A stretch of 39,080 nt of DNA from Dietzia cinnamea NBRC 102147 (GCF_001571065.1 NZ_BCSW01000028.1:1-39080), one strand, 5' to 3'. Shown: positions 1 through 8,390, counted from the first letter of the stretch. The notes: a model not told the origin generated them from the letters alone. Numbers and translations are program-made.

Positions 1-348
1 CCCCGCCACGGCCACCGCCATCGGCAGGCGGGCCGCGACGCCGCGCGCGACCTCGACGTCGTCGGGGCGTACCGGGCAGACGGCGTCGACGACGAGGACC
101 GCCGCGTCCGGCCGGTCCTCGGGTGCGGCGTCGACGAGCACACGGATCCGGGCTCCGGCGTCGGCGGCCGGGCCCGCTGCGGCGGACAACCCTGTGCCCG
201 CTGCGGCGGACAACCCTGTGCCCGCTGCGGCGGACAACCCTGTGCCCGCTGCGGCGGACAACGCCGAGGCGACGGCGGGAGCCGCGGAGTCCCGGGCCCC
301 CAGCACCGCGATCGTCAACTCGCGGGGCGGGGCCGGAGCGGCCGTCAC
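1..348 (-). CDS. Hypothetical protein, N-terminal part, P-loop-like (cut by window edge)
   Basis: A leftward gene starts with GTG at 348 and runs off the left edge, so only about 116 N-terminal residues are visible. GTG overlaps the TGA of the upstream gene by four bases (GTGA), which implies translational coupling. The protein opens with a hydrophobic beta-strand-like stretch (LTIAVLGARDS) resembling the strand and loop that start a P-loop NTPase, but no GxxxxGK[ST] is visible. Four near-identical 8-residue units (LSAAAGTG type) follow where helix 1 would lie, then an RIRVLVDAAPEDRPDAAVLVVDAV segment that looks like the second core strand. I do not recognise the family. The partner gene has a similar degenerate motif, so the two may act as a pair near the cell-envelope cluster; this is inference. 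Confidence 0.6.
   Translation of the reverse strand, partial: MTAAPAPPRELTIAVLGARDSAAPAVASALSAAAGTGLSAAAGTGLSAAAGTGLSAAAGPAADAGARIRVLVDAAPEDRPDAAVLVVDAVCPVRPDDVEVARGVAARLPMAVAVAG
173..262. repeat. 24-bp tandem repeat, 3.75 copies, inside a coding region
   Basis: The unit cccgctgcggcggacaaccc plus tgtg occupies 173-196, 197-220 and 221-244 without mismatch. An 18-base partial copy sits at 245-262. Being a multiple of three, the array inserts 8-residue blocks (LSAAAGTG on the minus strand) without changing frame. Perfect identity between copies suggests recent expansion, so the copy number probably varies among strains. Confidence 0.95.
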
Positions 349-1004
349 GTCGACGCCGATCCGGGGAGCGCGGCCGCGCCCAGGGCGCACAGGGCGGCCT
401 CGGCGAGATCGCCCACCTCGTCGTGGACCGCGAGCATCTCCAACTCGGCCTCGAGACGGGACACCCGGGTCGTCGACAGATCGAGCAGGGCGCGTTCGAG
501 GAAGGACACGACGCCGTCGACCGACCGGTGCCCGGGCTCGCGCGCGTCCACGGCGGGTAGTCCACGGGCCCAGTGCGGCGGGTCCTCGTCGTCGTCGACC
601 CCCGTGGCCACCACGAGCATCGGGTGCCGGCGCGCGCGGCGAACCCACGCCTCCTCATGGCGGCACGGGGCGGTGCGTAGGCACACGATCTCCGCGTCCG
701 GCGGTGCGGCGGGCTCGGAGCCGGGCGCCGCGACGACGTCCAGGTCGTCGACCCGCGCGCGCCACCCCCGGCGGACGCGCAGCGCGGCGGCGAGCGTGCG
801 GCGACCCGAGCCCAGTCCGCCGCGAATGCGGATATCGGCCGGCGCGTCGACACGCGCGACGGCGGCCTCCACCGGGGCGGTCCCACCCCGGCCCCCGTCC
901 CGCTCCCGGGCGGACGCGACCAGGCGCCGGACCCGTGCGACGGGGTCAGGGTCGGGGGCACGAGCCGGGGCCGGGGGCTCGGTGTCGGGGGTCACGGATG
1001 GCAC
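345..1004 (-). CDS. Hypothetical protein with degenerate Walker A-like motif
   Basis: About 219 residues from a GTG at 1004; a second GTG at 995 is possible. A longer reading from 1181 would run into trmB on the other strand and is unlikely. The middle carries RGGLGSGRRTLAAAL, which has the spacing of a P-loop (GxxGxGKxTL) but Arg where the catalytic Lys should be. It is followed by acidic/hydrophobic strands (RVDDLDVVAAP, AEIVCLRTAP, MLVVATGVDDDE) like those of a Rossmann or GTPase core, and a C-terminal leucine-rich helical region. The last codon overlaps the start of the next leftward gene. It lies divergent to trmB. M. tuberculosis has uncharacterised genes (Rv0209, Rv0210) on this side of trmB; whether these are homologous I cannot show. 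No function is assigned. Confidence 0.55.
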   Translation of the reverse strand: MPSVTPDTEPPAPARAPDPDPVARVRRLVASARERDGGRGGTAPVEAAVARVDAPADIRIRGGLGSGRRTLAAALRVRRGWRARVDDLDVVAAPGSEPAAPPDAEIVCLRTAPCRHEEAWVRRARRHPMLVVATGVDDDEDPPHWARGLPAVDAREPGHRSVDGVVSFLERALLDLSTTRVSRLEAELEMLAVHDEVGDLAEAALCALGAAALPGSAST

Positions 1005-1104
1005 GCGATCATCGTGACCCGACCGCCTGCGGGCGGCAAGACCTTCCCCTCGGGCCCCGACGCCCGGATTCGGAGGCGACCACGGATTACGGGATGATGG
1101 CCGG

Positions 1105-1881
1105 GTGAACCAGAGCGAGAACCCCGCACACGCGGCCGGTGGCACCCCGGACGACAGTGGTACCCCGAACGACGGTGGCACCCCGGACGACAGTGCCCGT
1201 CTCTTCCCCCGGGTGACCGCCTACCGGTTCCGCCGCGGCACCCTGCGGCCCGGGCAGCAGCGCAACTGGGAGGAGCACTGGCCGACCTACGGGCGTAACG
1301 TCTCCGACGAGATCGTCGACCGCGAGGCGCTCTTCGGCCGGCGCGCACCGCTGATCGTGGAGATCGGCTCCGGCACCGGCACGTCCACGGCCGCGATGGC
1401 CGCGGCCGAGCCGGACATCGACGTCATCGCCGTGGAGGTGTATCAGCCCGGGCTGGCCCAGCTGCTGGGCATGATCCTGCGCGAGGGCCTGGAGAACGTG
1501 CGCATGATCCGTGGCGACGGCGTGGACGTGCTCACCAACATGTTCGCGCCGGCCGACCTGGACGGTGTCCGCGTGTTCTTCCCCGACCCCTGGCCCAAGG
1601 CCCGCCACCACAAGCGGCGGCTCCTGCAGTCCGGCACCTTCGAACTCATCGCATCGCGGCTGCGACCGGGTGGCGTGCTGCACGTGGCCACCGACCACGC
1701 CGACTACGCCGAGTGGATCGCCGAGACCGGCGACGCCGAGCCCGCGCTCCAGCGGCTGGACCCCGCGACGGACCTCCGCCACGTACCGTTCAGTCTGGAC
1801 AGACCCGTGACGAAGTTCGAGGGCAAGGGGCTGCAGGAGGAACGGGTGATCAACGAGTTCCTCTGGCGTCGGGTGCACTGA
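1105..1881 (+). CDS. trmB: tRNA (guanine-N7-)-methyltransferase TrmB
   Basis: This 258-residue protein uses S-adenosylmethionine to methylate N7 of G46 in the variable loop of tRNAs. It shows the class I methyltransferase glycine motif (VEIGSGTGTST, about residue 87), an acidic second strand (VIAVEVYQPG), the family signature RVFFPDPWPKARHHKRR, and the late HVATDHADYAEWI and TKFEGKG elements. The start is a GTG with a GATGAT hexamer six bases upstream, consistent with a leaderless message. The N-terminus carries three 6-residue repeats (GTPDDS type) before the conserved RVTAYRFRRG, an extension that looks dispensable. It heads the trmB - NYN - mmpL3 order known from M. tuberculosis. The gap to the next gene is 49 bases. 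Confidence 0.95.
   Translation: MNQSENPAHAAGGTPDDSGTPNDGGTPDDSARLFPRVTAYRFRRGTLRPGQQRNWEEHWPTYGRNVSDEIVDREALFGRRAPLIVEIGSGTGTSTAAMAAAEPDIDVIAVEVYQPGLAQLLGMILREGLENVRMIRGDGVDVLTNMFAPADLDGVRVFFPDPWPKARHHKRRLLQSGTFELIASRLRPGGVLHVATDHADYAEWIAETGDAEPALQRLDPATDLRHVPFSLDRPVTKFEGKGLQEERVINEFLWRRVH
1141..1194. repeat. 18-bp tandem repeat x3 in trmB N-terminus
   Basis: Copies at 1141-1158, 1159-1176 and 1177-1194; the outer two are identical and the middle one has four changes. They encode GTPDDS, GTPNDG and GTPDDS, a short disordered linker ahead of the TrmB core. Confidence 0.9.
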
Positions 1882-1930
1882 CGCCCCACCCCAGGAACCC
1901 CGAACGACGAGAACCGAGGCGGACGACGCG

Positions 1931-2605
1931 ATGACCCCACCAGACGAGATGCGCAACCACGACACGACGGACGTGGCCACGCCCGACGGACCGGGGGTGG
2001 TGCTCCTCGTGTGGGACGCACCCAACGTCGACATGGGGCTCGGCTCGATCCTCGGCGGCCGCCCGACCGCCGTGTACCGCCCGCGCTTCGACGCGCTCGG
2101 CCGCTGGCTGCTCGGCTACACCGCCGACCTGTCCGTGCGGACGCAGGACGCCCTCGAGGCCGAGGCGACCGTCTTCACCAACATCGTCCCGGGCACCTCG
2201 GACAACGTCCGCCCGTGGGTCGAGGCGCTGCGCAACGTCGGCTTCGCCGTCTTCGCCAAGCCCAAGACCAGCGACGACTCCGACGTCGACGACGACATGC
2301 TCGAGCACATCGACCGGCGCGCCGAGTCCGGCCGACTCGCCGGCGTCGTCGTGGCCTCCGCCGACGGGCAGGCGTTCCGCGAGCCCCTCGAGGAGCTGGC
2401 CGAGGACATCCCGGTCGCAGTGATCGGGTTCCGCGAGCACGCCACCTGGGCCGTCCAGCACGACACCATCACGTTCCTCGACCTCGAGGACATCCCCGGG
2501 GTGTTCCGCGAGCCCCTGCCGCGCGTCAGCCTCGACAACCTGCCCGACGAGGGTGCCTGGCTGCAGCCGCTGCGGCCGCTGTCGGCACTGCTCACCTCGC
2601 GCTAG
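1931..2605 (+). CDS. NYN (PIN-like) domain protein, Rv0207c-type
   Basis: A 224-residue protein with a single NYN domain, a PIN-like fold usually linked to RNA cleavage. The first strand ends in the diagnostic LLVWDAPNVDMGLG (Asp29, Asn32, Asp34). Further acidic positions of the presumed metal site lie in KTSDDSDVDDDMLEHI and in VVVASADGQAF. It begins 49 bases after trmB and stops 11 bases before mmpL3, so the three genes are probably co-transcribed. The same neighbour sits beside mmpL3 in M. tuberculosis (Rv0207c). The conserved linkage suggests an RNA-processing role coordinated with envelope synthesis, but no substrate is known to me. Confidence 0.85.
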   Translation: MTPPDEMRNHDTTDVATPDGPGVVLLVWDAPNVDMGLGSILGGRPTAVYRPRFDALGRWLLGYTADLSVRTQDALEAEATVFTNIVPGTSDNVRPWVEALRNVGFAVFAKPKTSDDSDVDDDMLEHIDRRAESGRLAGVVVASADGQAFREPLEELAEDIPVAVIGFREHATWAVQHDTITFLDLEDIPGVFREPLPRVSLDNLPDEGAWLQPLRPLSALLTSR

Positions 2606-2616
2606 GAGCTCCCCCG

Positions 2617-5085
2617 GTGTTCAACTCACTCGGGCGGTTCGTCGCCCGCCGCCGCGTCCTCGTCCTGATCTGCTCCGTGCTGGTCATGGCCTTCCTCAGC
2701 CTCGCAGGCTCCGCGTTCGGCAACCCGTTCGGCCAGGGCGGCTTCGAGGACCCCGACAGCGGATGGGCGACCGCCGAGCGGTTGGAGCAGGAGGCGTACG
2801 GACGCGACGCGCTCGGCGACGTCGTGGTGTCCTACCACGCCCCCGAGGGCACGTCGGTCGACGATCCGGCGTTCCAGGAGCCCATCCGGCAGTCGCTGGA
2901 GTCGATCCGGACCGAGAACCCCGACCGGGTCACCGGCGTGACCAGTTTCGTGTTCAACCAGTCACCGGCCCTCGTCAACCGTGACGCGGGCATCGCGGTG
3001 GCCTCCATCCAGATCGCCGGCGAGGCCGAGGAGATCCTCCAGAACTTCCGGGCGATCGAGGACCAGATCCCGGTCGAGGGCATCGAGACCGACATCGCCG
3101 GCCTGCAGCCCGTCGCCGGCGCCCTACAGGACGGCATGGACGCCGACCTCGTGCGCGCGGAACTCATCGCGCTGCCGCTCGTGTTCCTCCTGCTCATCGT
3201 GGTCTTCGGCGGCGTCGTGGCCGCGTTCCTGCCGGTCGCGGTGGGCGTGCTGACGATCCTCGGCTCGCTCGGCGCACTTCACCTGCTGTCACTGATCACG
3301 CCCGTGAACTCCTTCGCACAGAACGTCGTGACCCTCATCGGCCTGGGACTGGCGATCGACTACGGCCTGTTCGTGGTGAGCCGGTTCCGCGAGGAGATGG
3401 CCGAGGGGTATCCACCGGACGCCGCAGTGCGCCGGTCCGTGGCCACCGCCGGCCGGACCGTGGTGTTCTCGGCGGTCATGGTCGGCGTGACCCTGTCGGG
3501 CCTGCTGGTCTTCCCGCAGGACTTCCTCAAGTCCGTCGCCTACGGCGCGATCGCCGCGGTGATCCTCGCCGCCGCGCTCTCGGTGACCCTGCTGCCGGCC
3601 GTGCTCATGCTGCTCGGCCACCGCGTCGACGCGCTCGGCATCAAGCGGATGCAGCGGCACCGCACCCGCGAGGAGGTCGAGAACGGCCTGTTCGGCCGCG
3701 TCGCCGACTTCTCCATGAAGCGCCCGGTGGCGGTGGCGATCCCGGTCGTGGTGGTGCTGGTCGCGCTCATCATCCCGTTCTCGGGCGTGAAGTTCGGCGG
3801 CATCAACGAGACCTACCTGCCGCCCGACAACCCCACGCGCGTCGCGCAGGAGGAGTACGACCAGAACTTCCCCGGCACGCGGACCGACCCGGTCAAGCTC
3901 GTGATCCTCGGCTCGGACGGCGCGACGCTGTCGCAGATCCGCTCGGCCGCCAACGAGGCCCCCGGGCTCACCGGGCCGTTCCAGTTCGCCCGCTCGGGCG
4001 GGCAGGACTCGCAGGGCCGCGAGGTAGTGGTCCTGCAGGCCGGCGTGGAGGACCGCAACGCGGCCACCGAGACCGTCGAGTACCTGCAGTCCTTCCCCAT
4101 CCCCGCCGGCACCGAGGTGTTCGTCGGCGGCAACCCCGCCATGGAGAAGGACTCGGTCGACGCCCTGATCGCCGGGCTGCCATGGTTCGTCCTGTACGTC
4201 CTCGTGGCCACGACGCTGCTCATGTTCCTGGCGTTCGGGTCGCTGGTGCTGCCGATCAAGGCGGCCATCATGAACATGCTCGGCCTGGGCGCCACGCTGG
4301 GCATCCTCACGTGGATCTTCGTCGACGGGCACCTGTCCGGGCTGCTCGGCTTCACGCCGGGCCCGCTCACCTCGCCGGTCGTGGTGCTGCTCATGGCGAT
4401 CATCTACGGACTGTCAACGGACTACGAGGTGTTCCTCGTCTCGCGGATGGTCGAGGCCCGCTCACGCGGCGCGCGCACCGCGGTGGCGATCCGCAGCGGC
4501 GTCGCCCAGACCGGGCGGATCATCACGTCGGCGGCGCTCATCCTCATCGTGGTGACGGGCGCGTTCGCCTTCTCCGAGATCGTGATGATGAAGTACATCG
4601 CGTTCGGCATGATCGCCGCGCTCATCATCGACGCCACCGTCATCCGCATGCTGCTGGTCCCGGCGGTCATGCAGATGCTCGGCACCGACAACTGGTGGGC
4701 GCCGAGGTGGATGAAGCGGGTCCAGGAGCGGATCGGCCTCGGCGAGGCCGAGATCGACGACGAGCCCGAGCTCCTCACCGGTCGGCCCGCCGACACCGAC
4801 GGCACGGGACCGACCGGGGCCGCCACGTCGGTCGCCGTGCTCGACCGGGAGCCCGCGGGCACCAGCGCGCCGCAGGCGCGGGACGCCGAGCCGGAGCCTG
4901 CGCCCGCGCCCGAGTCCGAAACCGAGCCCGCGCCCGAGTCCGAAACCGAGCCCGAGTCCGAGTACGAGCCCGTCTACGACACGGAGTACGACGACGAGCC
5001 CGGGTCCGCGCCCGGCGGCAAGATCCCCGCCTCCGAGCTGATCGCCCGCCTGATGCAGGAACGTCGACAGGATCCAGAGGCGTGA
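2617..5085 (+). CDS. mmpL3: MmpL3-type RND transporter (trehalose monomycolate export)
   Basis: An 822-residue inner-membrane RND-superfamily protein. In mycobacteria MmpL3 is the proton-driven exporter of trehalose monomycolate for the mycomembrane. The fold is visible: one N-terminal membrane helix, a porter loop, helices 2-6, a second porter loop, and helices 7-12. The two proton-relay Asp-Tyr pairs are intact: Asp248-Tyr249 (GLAIDYGLFVVSRF) and Asp602-Tyr603 (GLSTDYEVFLVSR). The start is GTG at 2617, preceded by AGGAG at 2604-2608; a longer open frame upstream is only the shadow of the NYN gene. The C-terminal tail, from about residue 720, is a low-complexity Glu/Pro/Asp-rich cytoplasmic segment with an exact 24-bp DNA duplication. 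Gene order matches the mycobacterial mmpL3 locus. Confidence 0.93.
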   Translation: MFNSLGRFVARRRVLVLICSVLVMAFLSLAGSAFGNPFGQGGFEDPDSGWATAERLEQEAYGRDALGDVVVSYHAPEGTSVDDPAFQEPIRQSLESIRTENPDRVTGVTSFVFNQSPALVNRDAGIAVASIQIAGEAEEILQNFRAIEDQIPVEGIETDIAGLQPVAGALQDGMDADLVRAELIALPLVFLLLIVVFGGVVAAFLPVAVGVLTILGSLGALHLLSLITPVNSFAQNVVTLIGLGLAIDYGLFVVSRFREEMAEGYPPDAAVRRSVATAGRTVVFSAVMVGVTLSGLLVFPQDFLKSVAYGAIAAVILAAALSVTLLPAVLMLLGHRVDALGIKRMQRHRTREEVENGLFGRVADFSMKRPVAVAIPVVVVLVALIIPFSGVKFGGINETYLPPDNPTRVAQEEYDQNFPGTRTDPVKLVILGSDGATLSQIRSAANEAPGLTGPFQFARSGGQDSQGREVVVLQAGVEDRNAATETVEYLQSFPIPAGTEVFVGGNPAMEKDSVDALIAGLPWFVLYVLVATTLLMFLAFGSLVLPIKAAIMNMLGLGATLGILTWIFVDGHLSGLLGFTPGPLTSPVVVLLMAIIYGLSTDYEVFLVSRMVEARSRGARTAVAIRSGVAQTGRIITSAALILIVVTGAFAFSEIVMMKYIAFGMIAALIIDATVIRMLLVPAVMQMLGTDNWWAPRWMKRVQERIGLGEAEIDDEPELLTGRPADTDGTGPTGAATSVAVLDREPAGTSAPQARDAEPEPAPAPESETEPAPESETEPESEYEPVYDTEYDDEPGSAPGGKIPASELIARLMQERRQDPEA
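4903..4950. repeat. 24-bp exact duplication in the mmpL3 tail
   Basis: 4903-4926 and 4927-4950 are identical and encode PAPESETE twice in the acidic cytoplasmic tail. More diverged ESE/EPE units flank them. Confidence 0.85.
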
Positions 5086-5150
5086 CCGCCGCCCCGGGCC
5101 CCCGGTGTGGGATCCTGGGGCGGGCGGCACGCTCTGGTTATGGTGAGGTG

Positions 5151-6482
5151 ATGACGGGGACGCGGGGCGCCGAGGTGCGGCGCCGTATCCGGGCTGTCCT
5201 GGGCAACCCGTGGTTCAAGGCCGGCGCGACGCTCGCCGTCCTGGGGTTCATCCTGTACTGGCTCCGCGGCCAGATGCCGTTCTTCGCCGAGGGTTTCGAG
5301 GCCGTCGCGCGCCCGCACTGGGGCTGGATCGCCGCCGCTCTCGTCTTCTCCTACCTGTCCATGTCGAGCTACGGCTCCGTGCAGAAGGTGCTGCTGCAGT
5401 CCGCCGGCGTCCGCGTCGGCTACTGGGCCAGCGTCGGCCTCGTGTTCTCCGCCAACGCCTTCTCCACCTGCATCCCCGGCGGGCAGGTCTTCGGCACCAC
5501 CCTGACGTACCGCAAGACCCGGCAGTGGGGCGCGACCCGGGTCGTGGCGTCGTGGCAGCTCGTGATCTCCGGCGTCCTGTCGACCGTCGGCATCGTGCTG
5601 CTCGCCCTGCTCGGCTTCTTCCTCGTGGGATCCGTGTCCAACCCGTTCCTGCTGGTGCTCTCGGCGTTCGGCCTGGTCGCGATCGTCGTGGTGGTCCAGT
5701 GGGCGGCCCGCCACCCGGACAAGATCGAGGGGTCGGTCCTGTCGATCCTGGGCTGGATCAACGCCCGGCGCCACAAGCCCGCGGACCACGGCGCGGCCGG
5801 CGTGCGCAAGGTCGTCGAGCAGGCCGACGCCGTCGACCTGAGCAAGAGGCAGCTGTCCAAGGCGTTCGCGTTCTCCCTGCTCAACTGGGTCGCCGACATC
5901 GGCTGCCTGTGGGCGGCCGCCAACGCGGTCGGTGCCCAGCACAGCATCGGCGGCCTGTGCATCGCCTACGTCACCGGCAAGATCGTCGCCACCGCCCCCA
6001 TCACGCCCGGCGGGCTCGGGACCGTCGAGGTCGCGCTCATCACCGCCCTGACCGCGGGCGGGCTCGGCGCGCATCAGGCCTTCGCGACCGTGTTCGTCTA
6101 CCGCATCGTCAGCTTCGTGCTGGTCGCCCTGGCCGGGTGGGTGGTCTTCTTCCTCTTCTACCGTGGTGCCGTGGACGTCGACCCCGACGCCGACCCGTTG
6201 GGCGAACACGACCCGGGCGAGCAGTCCTCGTCGTCGTCCTCGTCGTCCGGGTCGTCTCGCACCGCACAGTCCCGCGCGACCGTCGCGGCGGCCCCACCGG
6301 CCGGGCTCACCGTGATGAGGCCGCTGCACGGGAACCCGTGGCGCCCGACGGTGACCCATGACTCCGGCCCGCTCCCGCTGCTCCGCGTGCGCGTGCGGGA
6401 GGACGGCGCCGCGGACGAGGAGTCGGGGCAGAACCCCTACCCGTTCACCGGCCGGGAGGCCCGGGAAGAGAAGGACAGGTGA
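5151..6482 (+). CDS. UPF0104/YbhN-like (lysylphosphatidylglycerol synthase TM-type) membrane protein
   Basis: A 443-residue polytopic membrane protein resembling the flippase/transmembrane domain family related to the membrane part of MprF. It has about eight hydrophobic helices and the family-type segments FSANAFSTCIPGGQVFGTTLTYR and GKIVATAPITPGGLGTVE, where the paired PGG turns are characteristic. No soluble lysyl-transferase domain follows. The last ~100 residues are hydrophilic and disordered, with a run of eight Ser. A TATGGT hexamer ends six bases before ATG 5151, suggesting its own leaderless promoter after mmpL3. The stop overlaps the next gene's GTG. Lipid or glycolipid movement across the membrane is an inference from the family and the mmpL3 neighbourhood. 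Confidence 0.8.
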   Translation: MTGTRGAEVRRRIRAVLGNPWFKAGATLAVLGFILYWLRGQMPFFAEGFEAVARPHWGWIAAALVFSYLSMSSYGSVQKVLLQSAGVRVGYWASVGLVFSANAFSTCIPGGQVFGTTLTYRKTRQWGATRVVASWQLVISGVLSTVGIVLLALLGFFLVGSVSNPFLLVLSAFGLVAIVVVVQWAARHPDKIEGSVLSILGWINARRHKPADHGAAGVRKVVEQADAVDLSKRQLSKAFAFSLLNWVADIGCLWAAANAVGAQHSIGGLCIAYVTGKIVATAPITPGGLGTVEVALITALTAGGLGAHQAFATVFVYRIVSFVLVALAGWVVFFLFYRGAVDVDPDADPLGEHDPGEQSSSSSSSSGSSRTAQSRATVAAAPPAGLTVMRPLHGNPWRPTVTHDSGPLPLLRVRVREDGAADEESGQNPYPFTGREAREEKDR

Positions 6483-6847
6483 GACCCGTGGCCGTGCCGG
6501 TCATGATCGTGCTCGACGCCGTGCTGGTGGTGGTGTTCTCCACCTTCGGGCGCGGCGCGCACTCCGAAGGCCTGGGCGTGGCGCAGGTGTGGGGCACCGC
6601 GTGGCCGTTCCTCGTGGGCCTGGCGGTGGGCTGGCTCGTCCTGCTGGCCGGCCGCCGAGAGCCCTCGTCGATCGGCTCGGGCGTGCTGCTGTGGCTGGCC
6701 ACGCTCGTGGTGGGCATGGTGATCCGCGGGCTCGGGGACGGCCGGGTGCCGCACTGGAGCTTCATGATCGTGGCCGGTGTCGTCACCGGGGTGTTCCTGG
6801 TGGGGTGGCGCGCGGTGCGCGCGATGCTCGTCCGACGACGGCGCTAG
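6479..6847 (+). CDS. DUF3054 family membrane protein
   Basis: A 122-residue protein with four predicted membrane helices, matching the small DUF3054 family: an N-terminal helix (MIVLDAVLVVVFSTFGRGAH), the GTAWPFLVGLAVGW segment and basic ends. It starts with GTG at 6479 inside the last codons of the upstream gene, so the two are translationally coupled. A later in-frame GTG at 6488 is an alternative. Function is unknown. Its TAG overlaps, tail to tail, the stop codon of the lysozyme gene on the other strand; the two genes share the four bases 6844-6847. Confidence 0.75.
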   Translation: MRPVAVPVMIVLDAVLVVVFSTFGRGAHSEGLGVAQVWGTAWPFLVGLAVGWLVLLAGRREPSSIGSGVLLWLATLVVGMVIRGLGDGRVPHWSFMIVAGVVTGVFLVGWRAVRAMLVRRRR

Positions 6848-7836
6848 CGCAGCCCGTCCGCCAGCTGCGCCACGACCTCCGCCGGGACCTCGATGGACTC
6901 GGGCAGCCGCACGCCGTCGGGCGTCGGGAGATCGCGCGGGACGGGGATCGTCACGGCCTCGACGGGCACGGGGACCTCGGGCGGGATCGGCGCCGCGGCC
7001 TCGGCGGCCGGAGCCGGGGCAGGCTCAGGCGCAGGGGCGGGCTCGGGCGCGGGCTCGACGGGCCCGAGCCACGCGTCGAGGTCCGCGCGGGTGCCGGCGA
7101 AGACGTTGAGGTCCACGTCGTCGGCGAACCCGGGGACCTCGCCGGTCTCCGAGCGCTGCCAGAACAGCCACTGGCCCCAGCCGCCGATCACGGGCAGCGT
7201 CGGTTCGGACACGCCGTACTCGGCGAGCCACAGCGGGTACTCGGCGAAGCGCGGGGTGTTGTCCATGCGGTCGATCCAGAAGTAGCGGTACGTGTAGAGG
7301 ATCGGCGTGCGGCCGGTGCGGTGCGCGAGCGTGTCGAGGAAGACCTGCGTCCAGTCGGCGAGCTGCCGGGCGTCGAGCCCCTCGTCGGTCTCGAGGTCCA
7401 GCACGGGCGGCAACTGCGGGCCGCCCACCGACTGCAGTCGGTCGGCGAACGCGTGGGCCTGCTGCGCGGGGTCCATCGCGGGGCGGGCCTTGTGGTAGCT
7501 GCCCACGAGCATCCCGGCGGCGCGCGCCTCGGCGATGTCGGCCTCGTAGTACCGGTTGGCCGGCCCGGTGCCCTCGGTGGCCTTGATGAAGGCGAAGGAC
7601 TGTCCGGCCGCGGCGGCGGCGTGCCAGTCGACCCCGGCACCGTGCGGGTGCTGCCAGCTGGAGGCGTCGAGTCCCTGCGCGAGGCCGTGATAGACGGGGG
7701 AGAGCGGCACCTCGGCGTCGGCGCGGGGGGAGAGGACGACGACGAGGAGGCCGACCGAGAGAGCTGCTGCAGAGGCCAGGGCGACGAGGAGTCGGGGGAG
7801 GAGGGCGCGTCGGGCTGACGGTCCGGCAGAAGTCAT
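6844..7836 (-). CDS. Secreted GH25-family lysozyme (N-acetylmuramidase)
   Basis: A 330-residue peptidoglycan hydrolase with an N-terminal membrane or signal segment (LLVALASAAALSVGLLVVVL) and a GH25 barrel. Key residues are visible: GLDASSW (Asp57) at the first strand, FAFIKATEGT, and the catalytic pair in VLDLETDEG (Asp147, Glu149). The barrel ends with WLFWQRSETGEVPGF and DVDLNVF. A Pro/Ala/Glu tail (PAPEPAPAPEPAPAP) and a short acidic C-terminal region follow, perhaps a wall-spanning spacer. ATG 7836 places the signal peptide well; an upstream ATG at 7860 would add eight residues. It probably acts in cell-wall remodelling. It converges on the DUF3054 gene without a visible terminator. Confidence 0.88.
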   Translation of the reverse strand: MTSAGPSARRALLPRLLVALASAAALSVGLLVVVLSPRADAEVPLSPVYHGLAQGLDASSWQHPHGAGVDWHAAAAAGQSFAFIKATEGTGPANRYYEADIAEARAAGMLVGSYHKARPAMDPAQQAHAFADRLQSVGGPQLPPVLDLETDEGLDARQLADWTQVFLDTLAHRTGRTPILYTYRYFWIDRMDNTPRFAEYPLWLAEYGVSEPTLPVIGGWGQWLFWQRSETGEVPGFADDVDLNVFAGTRADLDAWLGPVEPAPEPAPAPEPAPAPAAEAAAPIPPEVPVPVEAVTIPVPRDLPTPDGVRLPESIEVPAEVVAQLADGLR

Positions 7837-8005
7837 GGGGTGAGTATGTGGCAACCACAACAGTCACACAAGCAACTCGCGCAACTTTTTCCACAGCTGT
7901 CCAGTTCGGGCGGTCAGCCACGGCGCCGCTAGCCGGCGGTCGAGTGCGTAGAGGCGGGGTGGACCACAGGTGGGGGTGGCGTGGGTCACGGAATCACAAC
8001 AACCT

Positions 8006-8025
8006 GTCACACGCTGTCCCACGCG
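8006..8025. promoter_or_regulatory. Possible MtrA-like direct repeat
   Basis: Two adjacent 10-base units, GTCACACGCT and GTCCCACGCG, lie between the divergent lysozyme gene and the small gene at 8091. They resemble the GTCACAGCG-type direct repeats reported for the actinobacterial response regulator MtrA, which controls cell-wall hydrolases. Match quality is modest. The rest of 7837-8090 holds no gene I can support. Confidence 0.25.
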
Positions 8026-8090
8026 TACGGTGACCTGTTTTTCTCACCTACCCTTTAGGCGATCCCACCGAACAGTCGGGAGTGCCCCTC

Positions 8091-8363
8091 ATGGCCGATG
8101 CCATCGACCTCACCGCCCCTCGTTACCGGCAGGACCTCGTCACGGAAGTCGACGGTCCGGACGACGACCCGTTCCTCGAGGTGTCCGTCGCCGAGACCGT
8201 GGTGCTGGACGAGAACGGCGCGGACCGCGGGGTGCCGGAACTCCGGCTGCGCACCGGGGCGGACGGCATCACGCTCACCGACCGCGACCAGATCCTCCAG
8301 CTCCAGGCGATCATCAACCGGGCCGTCAACCAGTGGCGGACCTCCGCGTCGCATCTGGCCTGA
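8091..8363 (+). CDS. Small hypothetical protein
   Basis: A 90-residue acidic soluble protein with no signal peptide or membrane helix. ATG 8091 is preferred because CGGGAG at 8077-8082 is well spaced for a ribosome-binding site; GTG 8082 would leave none. The sequence has a beta-rich middle (FLEVSVAETVVLDENG, VPELRLRTGADGITLTDRD) and a C-terminal helix (QILQLQAIINRAVNQWRTSASH). I do not recognise the family. It is divergent from the lysozyme gene and convergent with the pentapeptide-repeat gene. Confidence 0.6.
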   Translation: MADAIDLTAPRYRQDLVTEVDGPDDDPFLEVSVAETVVLDENGADRGVPELRLRTGADGITLTDRDQILQLQAIINRAVNQWRTSASHLA

Positions 8364-8390
8364 CGCCGCGGCGCGATCGGCCCGGCTGCA

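Noticed and set aside
173-262. CRISPR array
   Set aside because: Tandem copies have no spacers and lie inside a coding region.
992-1348. 118-aa minus-strand frame at the trmB start
   Set aside because: Arg/Gly/Ser-rich shadow that overlaps trmB; no initiation signal.
2011-2616. N-terminal extension of mmpL3
   Set aside because: It overlaps the NYN gene in another frame and encodes Arg-rich nonsense; GTG 2617 with AGGAG upstream gives a normal MmpL3 start.
7887-7895. TTTTCCACA, a DnaA-box match
   Set aside because: Single isolated copy with no AT-rich element or further boxes; not evidence for an origin.
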